Shown piece by piece: positions 1-6,441 of a stretch of DNA of 10,005 nt. Each line of letters starts with the position of its first letter. Positions within the stretch are counted from its first letter, which is position 1. The stretch is taken from contig WQVW01000038.1 in assembly GCA_009785655.1 (NCBI GenBank), positions 1 through 10,005 on the forward strand, given 5' to 3'. The notes beneath the pieces were generated by a model that saw nothing but the letters and a program-made list of their open reading frames with translations, did no database searches and was not told where the DNA came from. The DNA comes from Oscillospiraceae bacterium (GTDB taxonomy: Bacteria; Bacillota; Clostridia; Oscillospirales; Oscillospiraceae). The position numbers and the translations under genes were made by a program.

Positions 1-521
1 GTGACGGAGTTTTGTATCACAAAAGCGAAGAGGACGAAAAAAGTGGTCAATGCACCGCCTAAAAGGCTGCCGGAGACAGTGACGGATGTGAAGGTGGCGA
101 TGATATAGACAAAAGCGTAAAGCAAAATATACTTATTAGCGGGGGAGTAGTGCAGTTTTCGATTTTTGTCGCACCCGAAGGCAAGGATGAGCGATATGGC
201 GTTTGCAAGCACAAGAGCCAGCACAGCCATGGTCGGCAATATCGGAGCCAGAGCGATCACCGCAAATCCCCAGATAAACGGCATGGCGAAAATACTGTTG
301 CGCAGCAGCTTGTTGAGCCGTAGTTTCTCAAAAGCGGAGTTCAAACCCCCATGGAATCTCAGCCACATGCGTGCAAAAATGCTGGATTCAGACACAGCCT
401 CACCTCTGCCGGCGGAGAGGAAACTACCGATAACGCGGCTTTGTTTCCACTGTGCGCTGAACAGTGCGTATATCGCGGCAATCGACCTGAAAAGCAGACT
501 GTCTTTAATTAATTGTTGCAT
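1..521 (-). CDS. O-antigen ligase/polymerase-like membrane protein, N-terminal part (cut by window edge)
   Basis: The minus-strand frame opens at ATG 521 and runs without a stop to base 1, giving at least 173 residues; the C-terminus lies outside the window. The start is supported by a purine-rich AAGAAGGGG stretch about 10 nt upstream. The protein begins MQQLIKDSLLFRSIAAIYAL and has a soluble or amphipathic N-terminal stretch of about 75 residues. Hydrophobic segments follow at roughly 83-100, 102-120, 133-148 and 150-170, so it is a multi-pass membrane protein. From overall look, with the IAAIYALFSAQWKQS opening and an AMPFIWGF segment, I think of O-antigen ligase/polymerase family proteins of Clostridia, which join or polymerise surface polysaccharide. 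The diagnostic periplasmic loop of that family would be in the missing part, so this is an inference. It is divergently arranged with trkA and has its own promoter (580-608). Confidence 0.6.
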   Translation of the reverse strand, partial: MQQLIKDSLLFRSIAAIYALFSAQWKQSRVIGSFLSAGRGEAVSESSIFARMWLRFHGGLNSAFEKLRLNKLLRNSIFAMPFIWGFAVIALAPILPTMAVLALVLANAISLILAFGCDKNRKLHYSPANKYILLYAFVYIIATFTSVTVSGSLLGGALTTFFVLFAFVIQNSV

Positions 522-551
522 TATGATAAAGCCCCTTCTTCACTGAGCGGA

Positions 552-576
552 TTTTACTAAGTTTTACGTATTTTAC
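552..576. repeat. Three phased TTTTAC direct repeats (possible operator)
   Basis: TTTTAC occurs at 552-557, 562-567 and 571-576, that is every 9-10 bp, or about one helical turn. The cluster covers the predicted transcription start and early leader of the minus-strand gene and lies upstream of trkA, where a DNA-binding protein could affect either gene. The middle copy extends to TTTTACGTA, which recurs in the palindrome in front of rpmB. The region is AT-rich, so chance is a real alternative. Confidence 0.3.
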
Positions 577-579
577 CCT

Positions 580-608
580 ATTATACAAAAATTTTCAATA
601 GACTTCAA
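580..608 (-). promoter_or_regulatory. Sigma-A type promoter for the divergent membrane-protein gene
   Basis: Read on the minus strand, TTGAAG (603-608) is followed by a 17-bp spacer and a perfect TATAAT (580-585). Transcription would start near 573, giving a leader of about 50 nt before ATG 521. The elements lie within the 104-bp gap shared with trkA. On the plus strand the same bases contain TATTAT (579-584) but no matching -35, so I do not call a trkA promoter. Confidence 0.6.
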
Positions 609-625
609 AAGGTAGATTTTTAATT

Positions 626-1987
626 ATGCGAATACTCATCGTTGGAAACGGAAAAGTTGGATACACATTGGCAGAGAGTTTGGCATCAGAAAAGCATGAT
701 ATCACAGTGATAGATAAAGACTATGATGCGTTAAGCTCAGCGGCGGAACGGCTGGATGTTATGCATTTAAAGGGCAATGGTGCGTCAATAAGCACATTGA
801 AGCAAGCCGGCGCGGAAAATGCCGGCATTGTAATCGCCGTGACGATGAGTGATGAAGTGAACATGCTCTGCTGCCTGACTGCGAAAAAGCTTGGGGCGAA
901 ACACACCATCGCGCGTATACGCGACCCGGAGTATGTACGGGACGTCAGTATGTTTAAGCGTCAGCTGGATATTGACCTTGTAATCAACCCAGAGCGGAGT
1001 ACGGCAGCTGAAATTATGCGGCTGCTAAGATTCCCGGCAGCGGTGGAGATAGACACGTTCAGCGGCGGACAGATTGAGCTTGTCGGACTGCGTGTGATAA
1101 AAGATGATTTTATATGCGGGATGTCAATTAAAGAACTGCGGAAAAAGACAAAAGCGGAGATATTAATATGTATTGTTGAGCGCGGCGGAAACGTACACAT
1201 TCCGCGCGGGGATTTTGTTATTGAATCGGGCGACTTGGTATTTGTCGCCGGGATGTATACAGATATCACTAAATTTTTCCGTGCAATCGGCCGTACGACA
1301 AGTATGGCGGAAAACGTGATGATCTTGGGCGGCGGGAAAACCGCATATTATCTGGCGGCGCAGGCGCACAGAGTGGGCATAAAGTCAGTGATTATTGAGG
1401 TTGACGAAGCAAAATGCGCCCGCCTTGCAGAGGGGCTGCCCCATGCAACAGTGATCAACGGTGATGGGATGGAGCAGGAACTGCTGGAGTCTGAAAACAT
1501 TCGTGGGATGGACGCGTTTGCCGCGCTGACACGAAGTGACGAGGAAAATTTGATCATCTCTCTGTTTGCAAATCAATGCGGTGTCCGCAAAGTGGTGGCG
1601 AAAGCGGATAGGCAGAATTACGCACCTTTTGTTAAAAGTCTGGGTGTGGAAAGCGTGATTTCACCCAAAGAGATTACCGTGAACCATATTCTGCATTTTG
1701 TCAGGGGGCTGACCGGTTCGCGCGGCGGGTCAGTCAAGGCTCTGTATCGTTTGCTTGACGGCAGGGTTGAGGCACTTGAATTTGTTGTAAGCCGTGATAT
1801 GCGAGGATTTGGTGAAAAAATTAAAGATCTGCCGATCAAAAGCGGCGTTGTGATAGCGGCCATCTCCCACAGCGGGAAGAGCATTGTACCGGATGGACAT
1901 ACAGTGCTTAAAGAGGGAGACAATGTTGTGGTCGTGACGGTACACCCGGGTTTTGACGAGCTAAACGATATTTTTGAACGGCAGTGA
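626..1987 (+). CDS. trkA: TrkA, NAD-binding regulatory subunit of Trk K+ uptake
   Basis: Cytoplasmic gating subunit of the Trk/Ktr potassium uptake system. It forms an RCK ring under the TrkH channel and responds to nucleotides. The 453 residues are the normal length for a two-RCK TrkA. The first Rossmann half starts MRILIVGNGKVG with GxGxxG at G7-G9-G12 and the acidic end of beta-2 at D30 (TVIDKD). TrkA_C follows at about 135-215. The second half repeats this with MILGGGKTA (G235, G237) at 232-240 and another TrkA_C at about 365-450. The start is ATG 626, preceded by AAAAGGTAG about 10 nt upstream. The stop TGA (1985-1987) overlaps the GAGGA ribosome binding site of trkH, and trkH begins 12 nt later, so the two are one operon. 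No clear own promoter is visible in the short gap upstream. Confidence 0.96.
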   Translation: MRILIVGNGKVGYTLAESLASEKHDITVIDKDYDALSSAAERLDVMHLKGNGASISTLKQAGAENAGIVIAVTMSDEVNMLCCLTAKKLGAKHTIARIRDPEYVRDVSMFKRQLDIDLVINPERSTAAEIMRLLRFPAAVEIDTFSGGQIELVGLRVIKDDFICGMSIKELRKKTKAEILICIVERGGNVHIPRGDFVIESGDLVFVAGMYTDITKFFRAIGRTTSMAENVMILGGGKTAYYLAAQAHRVGIKSVIIEVDEAKCARLAEGLPHATVINGDGMEQELLESENIRGMDAFAALTRSDEENLIISLFANQCGVRKVVAKADRQNYAPFVKSLGVESVISPKEITVNHILHFVRGLTGSRGGSVKALYRLLDGRVEALEFVVSRDMRGFGEKIKDLPIKSGVVIAAISHSGKSIVPDGHTVLKEGDNVVVVTVHPGFDELNDIFERQ

Positions 1988-1999
1988 GGAAAAAGAAAA

Positions 2000-3451
2000 A
2001 TGAATTACCGGCTTATTCTATTGACGTTAGGGCGTATATTGATTTTAGCTGCCGCCGCGATGATCCCGTCGCTTGTTGTCGCATTTCTGTACAATGATGG
2101 GGCGCAGTTTTCTTTTATTATTTCTATCGCCGCGCTGTTTGCGGCAGGGGCTATACCGCTTGTTCTGTTCAAAGGCAGCAGGGGAGCGATGCACCCGAGA
2201 GAAGGGTTTGTCGCCGTTGCGCTGTGTTGGATTGCCATATCACTTTTCGGCGCGTTGCCGCCGTTTATTTCAGGGACGATACCGAATTTTATTGACGCGC
2301 TGTTTGAAATGACCGCCGGATTCACGACCACCGGCGCAACTATTCTACCGACGGTGGAGAGCTTGCCGCGCAGCATTATTTTCTGGCGCGGGTTTTCACA
2401 ATGGGTTGGCGGCATGGGTGTGCTGATGCTGACGTTGATCATCATGCCTTCCGGCGATCGGGGGGCACAGAACATCATACGCGCGGAATCCACCGGCCCC
2501 GCGTCTGAGCGCATTGTCCCGCGTATCAGGAAATCAGTGGCGATACTGTTTGCAATTTACCTGACACTGACCGTTGTGCAGACCATCATGCTGCTTTTCG
2601 GCGGGTTGAGCCTTTATGACGCGTTACTGCACGCATTCACCACGGCGGGCACCGGCGGGTTTTCCAGCAGGGACGCGAGCATTGGGGCGTTTCATAGCGT
2701 GTACATAGAATACACGGTGGGCGTGTTCATGATTTTATTCAGCCTGAACTACGGGCTTTATTTTGCCGTGTTGACAAGACGCATCGGACAGATACGCCGG
2801 AATACGGAACTGAAAGTTTTTTTAAGCCTGATAGCCATTTCGACAGCACTTATCGCGGCGGATTTAGTGCGGAGCGGGATTTACGAAACGGTATCTGAAA
2901 CGGTGAGGCATTCGTTTTTTCAAGTGTCATCGCTGAGTTCTTCAACCGCATTTGCAACGACAGACTATAACCGCTGGCCGGAGTTTTCAAGGATACTATT
3001 GATGTGTCTGATGGCCGTGGGCGCATGTGCCGGGAGCACCGGCGGCGGATTGAAAGTAGTCCGCGTTGTTCTGTTGTGTAAAGCAGTCGGCGGGGAAGTA
3101 AAGAAAATCATCCATCCCCGGGCAGTGAGGGCTGTGCACTTAAACGGACAGCCGGTGCAGGACAAAGCCCTGACCGGCGTGAAGCATTATTTCATCATCT
3201 ATGTGCTGATATTTATTGCGGCGATGGTTGTAGTATCAGTGGACAACATGGGGTTTGAGACAACGTTTTCAAGCGTACTCGCGACGATTTCAAATACCGG
3301 TCATGGGTTCGGGCGCGTGGGGCCTGGATTAAATTATTCCGGATTTTCGGATTTGTCGAAAATTGTGTTGACGCTTGTGATGCTGATAGGCCGGCTTGAG
3401 ATTTTCCCGATACTGATGCTGATAGCACCGTCCGCGTGGAGGAGAGTGTAA
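2000..3451 (+). CDS. trkH: TrkH, K+ channel/transporter subunit
   Basis: Membrane pore of the Trk potassium uptake system, with the four M1-P-M2 repeat architecture. The 483 residues are typical. Filter loop 1 is TTTGATI (G112), loop 2 TTAGTGGFS (214-222), loop 4 SNTGHGFG (431-438). Loop 3 reads SSSTAFATTDYNRW, with alanine A317 (codon GCA, 2948-2950) at the place where family members usually show glycine (TTTGFAT). Other family marks are GGMGVLML, GACAGSTGGGLKV (the gating-loop region) and the C-terminal GRLEIFPILML. The start ATG 2000 has GAGGA (1986-1990) 9 nt upstream. Its partner trkA lies directly upstream, and a strong hairpin terminator follows the stop. Assignment to the family is secure; whether the loop-3 change alters ion selectivity cannot be told from sequence. 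Confidence 0.95.
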   Translation: MNYRLILLTLGRILILAAAAMIPSLVVAFLYNDGAQFSFIISIAALFAAGAIPLVLFKGSRGAMHPREGFVAVALCWIAISLFGALPPFISGTIPNFIDALFEMTAGFTTTGATILPTVESLPRSIIFWRGFSQWVGGMGVLMLTLIIMPSGDRGAQNIIRAESTGPASERIVPRIRKSVAILFAIYLTLTVVQTIMLLFGGLSLYDALLHAFTTAGTGGFSSRDASIGAFHSVYIEYTVGVFMILFSLNYGLYFAVLTRRIGQIRRNTELKVFLSLIAISTALIAADLVRSGIYETVSETVRHSFFQVSSLSSSTAFATTDYNRWPEFSRILLMCLMAVGACAGSTGGGLKVVRVVLLCKAVGGEVKKIIHPRAVRAVHLNGQPVQDKALTGVKHYFIIYVLIFIAAMVVVSVDNMGFETTFSSVLATISNTGHGFGRVGPGLNYSGFSDLSKIVLTLVMLIGRLEIFPILMLIAPSAWRRV

Positions 3452-3464
3452 GGCGGTTAATAGC

Positions 3465-3498
3465 AAAAACGGTGTGCCAACTTCGGCACACCGTTTTT
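3465..3498. terminator. Bidirectional rho-independent terminator
   Basis: A perfect 14-bp stem, AAAAACGGTGTGCC (3465-3478) with GGCACACCGTTTTT (3485-3498), encloses the 6-nt loop AACTTC. The G+C core is flanked by an A run on the left and a T run on the right, so it can end transcription on both strands. It sits 13 nt after the trkH stop and 20 nt beyond the stop of the convergent M24 peptidase gene. Confidence 0.93.
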
Positions 3499-3518
3499 AC
3501 TATATATTTTGTTACTAA

Positions 3519-4709
3519 TTACTTCAACAATATAATCTCCGATGCCTCACCGGTGAGACTGACGCCGCCGGAGGCCGTGACTAGATACGTATTCTCACTG
3601 CCGACCATGCCGATGCCTTCACTGCCGATTTTCGGCTCCAGTGCGATGGTCATGTTCAGTTCCAGCGGATCGTCAAAGCCTTTGGCAATGACGGGTTTTT
3701 CGTCGAGATACAGCCCCAGACTGTGGCCGAGGAAAGGCACACCGCGACCGGGTGCGCCCATGAAATTGTTCCGGTATTCGGGACGCAAGGCGTCCATGAT
3801 TGTTGCGTATATATCAGACGGACGGACACCTGGGCGCAGCATGTTTGCGGCTATGCGCTCCAGCTCCAGACAGTGATTGTGTGCCGCGGCGACCGCGTCA
3901 GACTGCGGCTGCTTGTAACTGAACACCAGTGTTTTGTCAGTGTGATATCCCTCAAATCCGAAGCCGGTGTCGGCGTAAATCAGGTCACCGGGGCGCAGGA
4001 ACACGTCCCGGCTGCCAAGTATCGGCACGGCGGGGTGCAGTCCCGCGATGCCGGAGGCACCGTCGAAAACGGACGGATACAGCGGACTGTCGGCAAATGC
4101 GATATGTCCCAGGATCGAGTCCGCGCCGGAAAATCTGGACAAGCCGTGATGTCCGTTTTCCACAGCCGTGGCAAACAGCCGGGAAGAGAGCTGCGTTTCA
4201 GAAATGCCATCATGCAGCAGTGCTGGCAAGTCTTCACGGAGCAGTTTGTTGAGAGACTGTCCCGACCGGCGCATGAACGCAAGCTCGTATTCGCTTTTTA
4301 CCGCACGAGTTTTTGCCATAGCATTGTCGGCTGGGAGGACGTTTTTAAACGGCATGTGCTTCAACAAAAGGCCATACCATGCCAGCGTTGCGTGAGTCAC
4401 GTCAAGATACAGCGTATCCGGCAAAGCCTCGGTGTTGGCAGCGATATCCCGAAAGCTGGACATGTGGCGGATATCGCCGAATTCTGACTCAAGCATTGCC
4501 CGTTCGTAACTGCGGCGCACCCAAAGTATGGCGGATGCTCCGCGGTGGATCAATAAAAGCCCGTCACAGATTGTGCCGGTGAGATAATATAGATTCACTC
4601 CGCCTGTGATGCCGCATAGTTCCCAGTCCGGGGATTCGTTGTCCAGCGCGTTGGTGAACCGGCGCAGCCTGTATGCAAGTTCGTCTTTCGGGACTTTGTT
4701 TATTGCCAT
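3519..4709 (-). CDS. M24 family Xaa-Pro aminopeptidase/dipeptidase
   Basis: Two-metal peptidase of the pita-bread fold (M24B, PepQ/PepP type), expected to cleave X-Pro bonds in the cytoplasm and release proline or proline peptides. A creatinase-like N-terminal domain covers about residues 10-130 and the catalytic domain about 140-390. All five metal ligands are visible: D247 and D258 (ADTGFGFEGYHTDKT), H329 (GHSLGL), E358 (ALEPKI) and E372 (SENTYLV). I place the start at ATG 4709 (396 aa): AGGGG lies 8 nt upstream, whereas the longer GTG at 4718 directly abuts it with no spacing. The AGGGG overlaps the TAG stop of the upstream ProC-like gene, so translation is probably coupled. Pairing with a ProC-family gene fits proline metabolism. 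Exact substrate (dipeptide or longer peptide) is undetermined. No signal peptide is seen. Confidence 0.9.
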   Translation of the reverse strand: MAINKVPKDELAYRLRRFTNALDNESPDWELCGITGGVNLYYLTGTICDGLLLIHRGASAILWVRRSYERAMLESEFGDIRHMSSFRDIAANTEALPDTLYLDVTHATLAWYGLLLKHMPFKNVLPADNAMAKTRAVKSEYELAFMRRSGQSLNKLLREDLPALLHDGISETQLSSRLFATAVENGHHGLSRFSGADSILGHIAFADSPLYPSVFDGASGIAGLHPAVPILGSRDVFLRPGDLIYADTGFGFEGYHTDKTLVFSYKQPQSDAVAAAHNHCLELERIAANMLRPGVRPSDIYATIMDALRPEYRNNFMGAPGRGVPFLGHSLGLYLDEKPVIAKGFDDPLELNMTIALEPKIGSEGIGMVGSENTYLVTASGGVSLTGEASEIILLK

Positions 4710-4720
4710 AAATGCCACCC

Positions 4721-5461
4721 CTAGTTTACTTTATCGTAAGCTTTGCGCATGGCTTGGGCGACGATGTCATACACACCGCATGTATCAAAATGCAGAAGCC
4801 CCTGTTCAGTCACGCCGCCCGGCGTTGCGACTGCTTTGGCGGTTTGTTTAAAGTCGCCGCGATCTATTGCGTTTTTGAACGTCTGTGCGGCGATTTGGGC
4901 AGATTCTTCCGGCGAAAAGCCCATCGTCATCCCGGCGGCGGCAAACGCATCGATCAAATACGCGGCAAATCCCAGTCCACAAGCGGCGAATGCCATTATT
5001 TTATTGATACCTTCGGGATTTGTCTCGACAGCGTAGCCAAGTTTATGAAAAATATCGGCAACGTCAGCAGGTGCTTTTGTATAGCCGATGACCCCTTCGC
5101 ATTCAGCGATTGCCAGCGACGGCATCCCCAGGACAAATGTCAAATTGCCCATCAGAGAACGCAGATCATCAATGGTTACTCCGGCCATGAAGCTGACGAT
5201 TGTTTTACCTTTAAGCGCGTCTTTGTCTATGGATTTCACCATCTCCTCAAAGACATAGCTTTTGACGACAAGGAAAATCAAGTCTGAATTTTTTGCGACA
5301 AAATTGAAATCCGTGGTGGTATGCGCATCGGGTGCGAGATTGCGCGCTTCCGGAGAGGCATCGCAGATATATAACTCGTTCCAATTTGCCGTGCCGGATT
5401 TAACCAATCCATATGCCAGGGAACGGCCCAGATTGCCGAAGCCGATGATGCCGATTTTCAT
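4721..5461 (-). CDS. Pyrroline-5-carboxylate reductase (ProC) family protein, divergent
   Basis: Oxidoreductase with an N-terminal Rossmann domain (MKIGIIGFGNLGRSL, GxGxxG at residues 7-12) and a C-terminal helical dimerisation domain bearing ATPGGVTEQGLLHFD, a good fit to the core of the ProC signature including its conserved second Thr. ProC makes proline from pyrroline-5-carboxylate. Length is 246 aa, slightly short for ProC (about 265-280). Beta-2 ends YICDASPE: an Asp here more often goes with NAD(H), an inference. The motif that in standard ProC reads MPNTP is here GMPSLA, reminiscent of ComER-like relatives, so the reaction is less certain than the family. Start ATG 5461 has GGAGG 8 nt upstream; the longer TTG frame at 5476 starts inside that site. 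Stop TAG overlaps the ribosome binding site of the M24 peptidase gene, placing both in one operon. Confidence 0.82.
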   Translation of the reverse strand: MKIGIIGFGNLGRSLAYGLVKSGTANWNELYICDASPEARNLAPDAHTTTDFNFVAKNSDLIFLVVKSYVFEEMVKSIDKDALKGKTIVSFMAGVTIDDLRSLMGNLTFVLGMPSLAIAECEGVIGYTKAPADVADIFHKLGYAVETNPEGINKIMAFAACGLGFAAYLIDAFAAAGMTMGFSPEESAQIAAQTFKNAIDRGDFKQTAKAVATPGGVTEQGLLHFDTCGVYDIVAQAMRKAYDKVN

Positions 5462-5486
5462 TTGAATAACCTCCAAAAAATCCCAA

Positions 5487-5517
5487 ACGCCCGGAGGAAA
5501 CTACTTCCGCCGGGCGT
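5487..5517 (-). terminator. Terminator-like hairpin after rpmB, just before the ProC-like gene
   Basis: ACGCCCGG (5487-5494) pairs with CCGGGCGT (5510-5517), and inside it GGAA (5496-5499) pairs with TTCC (5505-5508) around a 5-nt loop, with one A/G mismatch between the two stems. On the minus strand the stem is followed by TTTGGGATTTTTT, an interrupted U tract, and then at once by the GGAGG of the ProC-like gene. It probably ends or attenuates rpmB transcription; the interrupted U tract makes read-through plausible. Confidence 0.6.
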
Positions 5518-5532
5518 CAGGTTATCATTTTC

Positions 5533-5721
5533 TTACACCGCGCGGGTTACTTTACCGCTACGGAGACAACGCGTACAAGCGTAGATACGCCGAGGTGTCC
5601 CATCGACAACCGCCGCGACGCGCTTTACATTCGGCTTCCACATACGGTTAGAGCGTCTGTGGGAGTGGCTCAGCTTAATGCCGAACCGAACGCCTTTGTC
5701 GCAAATTTCGCATTTAGCCAT
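5533..5721 (-). CDS. rpmB: 50S ribosomal protein L28 (zinc-ribbon form)
   Basis: Large-subunit ribosomal protein of 62 aa, the standard length for bacterial L28. It begins MAKCEICDKGVRFGIKLSHS and carries two CxxC pairs, C4/C7 and C49/C52, so this is the zinc-binding form. The SHSHRRSNRMWKPN segment (18-31) and RIYACTRCLRSGKV end are classic. ATG 5721 is chosen because GGAGG lies 8 nt upstream and homology starts there; the open frame extends upstream to 5859 but that stretch is leader and promoter. It has its own promoter (5779-5807) and an 18-bp palindrome between promoter and gene, and a terminator-like hairpin follows. In many Firmicutes rpmB is likewise a lone gene; here it lies between a toxin-antitoxin pair and proline-type genes. 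Confidence 0.97.
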   Translation of the reverse strand: MAKCEICDKGVRFGIKLSHSHRRSNRMWKPNVKRVAAVVDGTPRRIYACTRCLRSGKVTRAV

Positions 5722-5744
5722 CTTCTGCACCTCCTCGCATGAGA

Positions 5745-5762
5745 CAATTTTACGTAAAATTG
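5745..5762. promoter_or_regulatory. Perfect 18-bp palindrome in the rpmB leader (possible operator)
   Basis: CAATTTTACGTAAAATTG is identical to its reverse complement. It lies downstream of the predicted rpmB -10 (5779-5784), about +10 to +27 from the start of transcription, and 23 nt upstream of the ATG. A dimeric repressor could bind here, or the RNA could fold into a small AT-rich hairpin. It shares TTTTACGTA with the repeat cluster near 562. No regulator is identified. Confidence 0.45.
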
Positions 5763-5778
5763 CTAGACAGCGTCTATT

Positions 5779-5807
5779 ATAATAACAGAAAGGAGAGGGA
5801 AATGCAA
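5779..5807 (-). promoter_or_regulatory. Sigma-A type promoter of rpmB
   Basis: On the minus strand TTGCAT (5802-5807), a 17-bp spacer and TATTAT (5779-5784) make a good housekeeping promoter. A perfect TATAAT (5776-5781) overlaps the -10 but would need a 20-bp spacer. Start of transcription would be near 5770-5773, leaving a leader of about 50 nt that contains the 18-bp palindrome. Confidence 0.6.
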
Positions 5808-5855
5808 GCATTAATTTTAGATGTTGTGTAAATTTGCGAAAAATGCTGTGGATCA

Positions 5856-6140
5856 TCAAAAAATATCTGAATGTGTTCCCGTGCTGTGCAGAGATAGTAT
5901 TAGTTTATCCTCAATAACGCGGTATACCAGCAGCCAGTCTCCTTTGATGTGACATTCGCGGAATGCTGACAATTTTCCATGTAGCTGGTGGTCGCGGTAT
6001 TTGGGAGGCAGTGATTTGCCTTTTGCCAATAGAATGATTGGCTCACGTAAAAGCGACATATCAAGCCCCCGTTTTTCCGCAAGTTTACGGCTTCTTTTGA
6101 ACAGCGATGTCTCAACGATTGTATACTTATAGCTGTTCAA
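5856..6140 (-). CDS. YafQ-family (RelE superfamily) mRNA interferase toxin
   Basis: Toxin of a type II toxin-antitoxin pair, expected to cut mRNA in the translating ribosome. The 94 aa match the family length. Residues known to matter in E. coli YafQ (H50, H63, D67, W68, H87, F91) have counterparts here: H51 and H64 (DHQLHG, ECHIKGDW), D68, W69, H90 and F94 (STGTHSDIF), so the enzyme looks intact. The start is TTG 6140, overlapping the antitoxin stop as TTGA; no ATG exists before residue 28, and the family needs the N-terminal part. There is no strong Shine-Dalgarno, only GGGAT/GAG-like purines inside the antitoxin end, so translation probably depends on coupling to the antitoxin. It is followed by rpmB with no evident terminator between. 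Confidence 0.88.
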   Translation of the reverse strand: MNSYKYTIVETSLFKRSRKLAEKRGLDMSLLREPIILLAKGKSLPPKYRDHQLHGKLSAFRECHIKGDWLLVYRVIEDKLILSLHSTGTHSDIF

Positions 6141-6421
6141 TGCTCATTATCCCACGCCGAAAACAACTCGTCGGGCGTTTCATAAACCTTCGCTGTCCCA
6201 GCTGTGATTGAGGCATCAATTTCTTTCGCATCACGTTCAAGTGCGTTCGCGTAAGCGGGTTCTGCGATTATCTCATTAATAGGCAGTTTTCCCTGGATAA
6301 CCGATTGTGTGAGGAATAAGTTTATGGCAGATGACAGAGATAATCCCATGCTTTTGTATAAAATATCGGCCTGTTCACGCACTTTCTTGTCAATGCGAAT
6401 GTTATAAGTTGTATTAGACAT
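6137..6421 (-). CDS. RelB/DinJ-family antitoxin
   Basis: Antitoxin expected to bind and neutralise the YafQ-like toxin and to autoregulate the operon. The N-terminal part, MSNTTYNIRIDKKVREQADI with GLSLSSAINLFLTQSV after it (about 26-41), is a ribbon-helix-helix DNA-binding domain typical of DinJ. The C-terminal part, ending ETPDELFSAWDNEH, would wrap the toxin. I choose ATG 6421 (94 aa) because GAGG lies about 8 nt upstream; GTG 6430 and ATG 6427 in the same frame lie in or beside that site. Its TGA stop is shared with the toxin TTG start. Its own near-consensus promoter lies directly upstream. The pair sits between two translation genes with no other mobile sign, so it may be a small acquired module. 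Confidence 0.9.
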   Translation of the reverse strand: MSNTTYNIRIDKKVREQADILYKSMGLSLSSAINLFLTQSVIQGKLPINEIIAEPAYANALERDAKEIDASITAGTAKVYETPDELFSAWDNEH

Positions 6422-6441
6422 TTTCATCACCTCTATCTATT

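Noticed and set aside
166..546. Plus-strand open frame of 126 codons
   Set aside because: It lies antisense to a continuous minus-strand frame with ribosome binding site, promoter and membrane segments; its own product is serine/arginine-rich without recognisable features.
579..584. Plus-strand TATTAT as -10 of a trkA promoter
   Set aside because: No acceptable -35 at 16-18 bp; the bases are better explained as the complement of the minus-strand TATAAT.
2005..2514. Minus-strand open frame of 169 codons
   Set aside because: Antisense to the N-terminal part of trkH; no independent ribosome binding site or family match.
3723..4487. Plus-strand open frame of 254 codons
   Set aside because: Antisense to the M24 peptidase gene, whose metal ligands are all in place; the plus-strand product has no family likeness.
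4712..5287. Plus-strand open frame of 191 codons
   Set aside because: Antisense to the ProC-like gene; Cys/His/Phe-rich composition typical of a shadow frame.
5722..5859. N-terminal extension of L28 in the open frame up to 5859
   Set aside because: The region holds the rpmB promoter, palindrome and Shine-Dalgarno, and L28 homologues start at MAKC.
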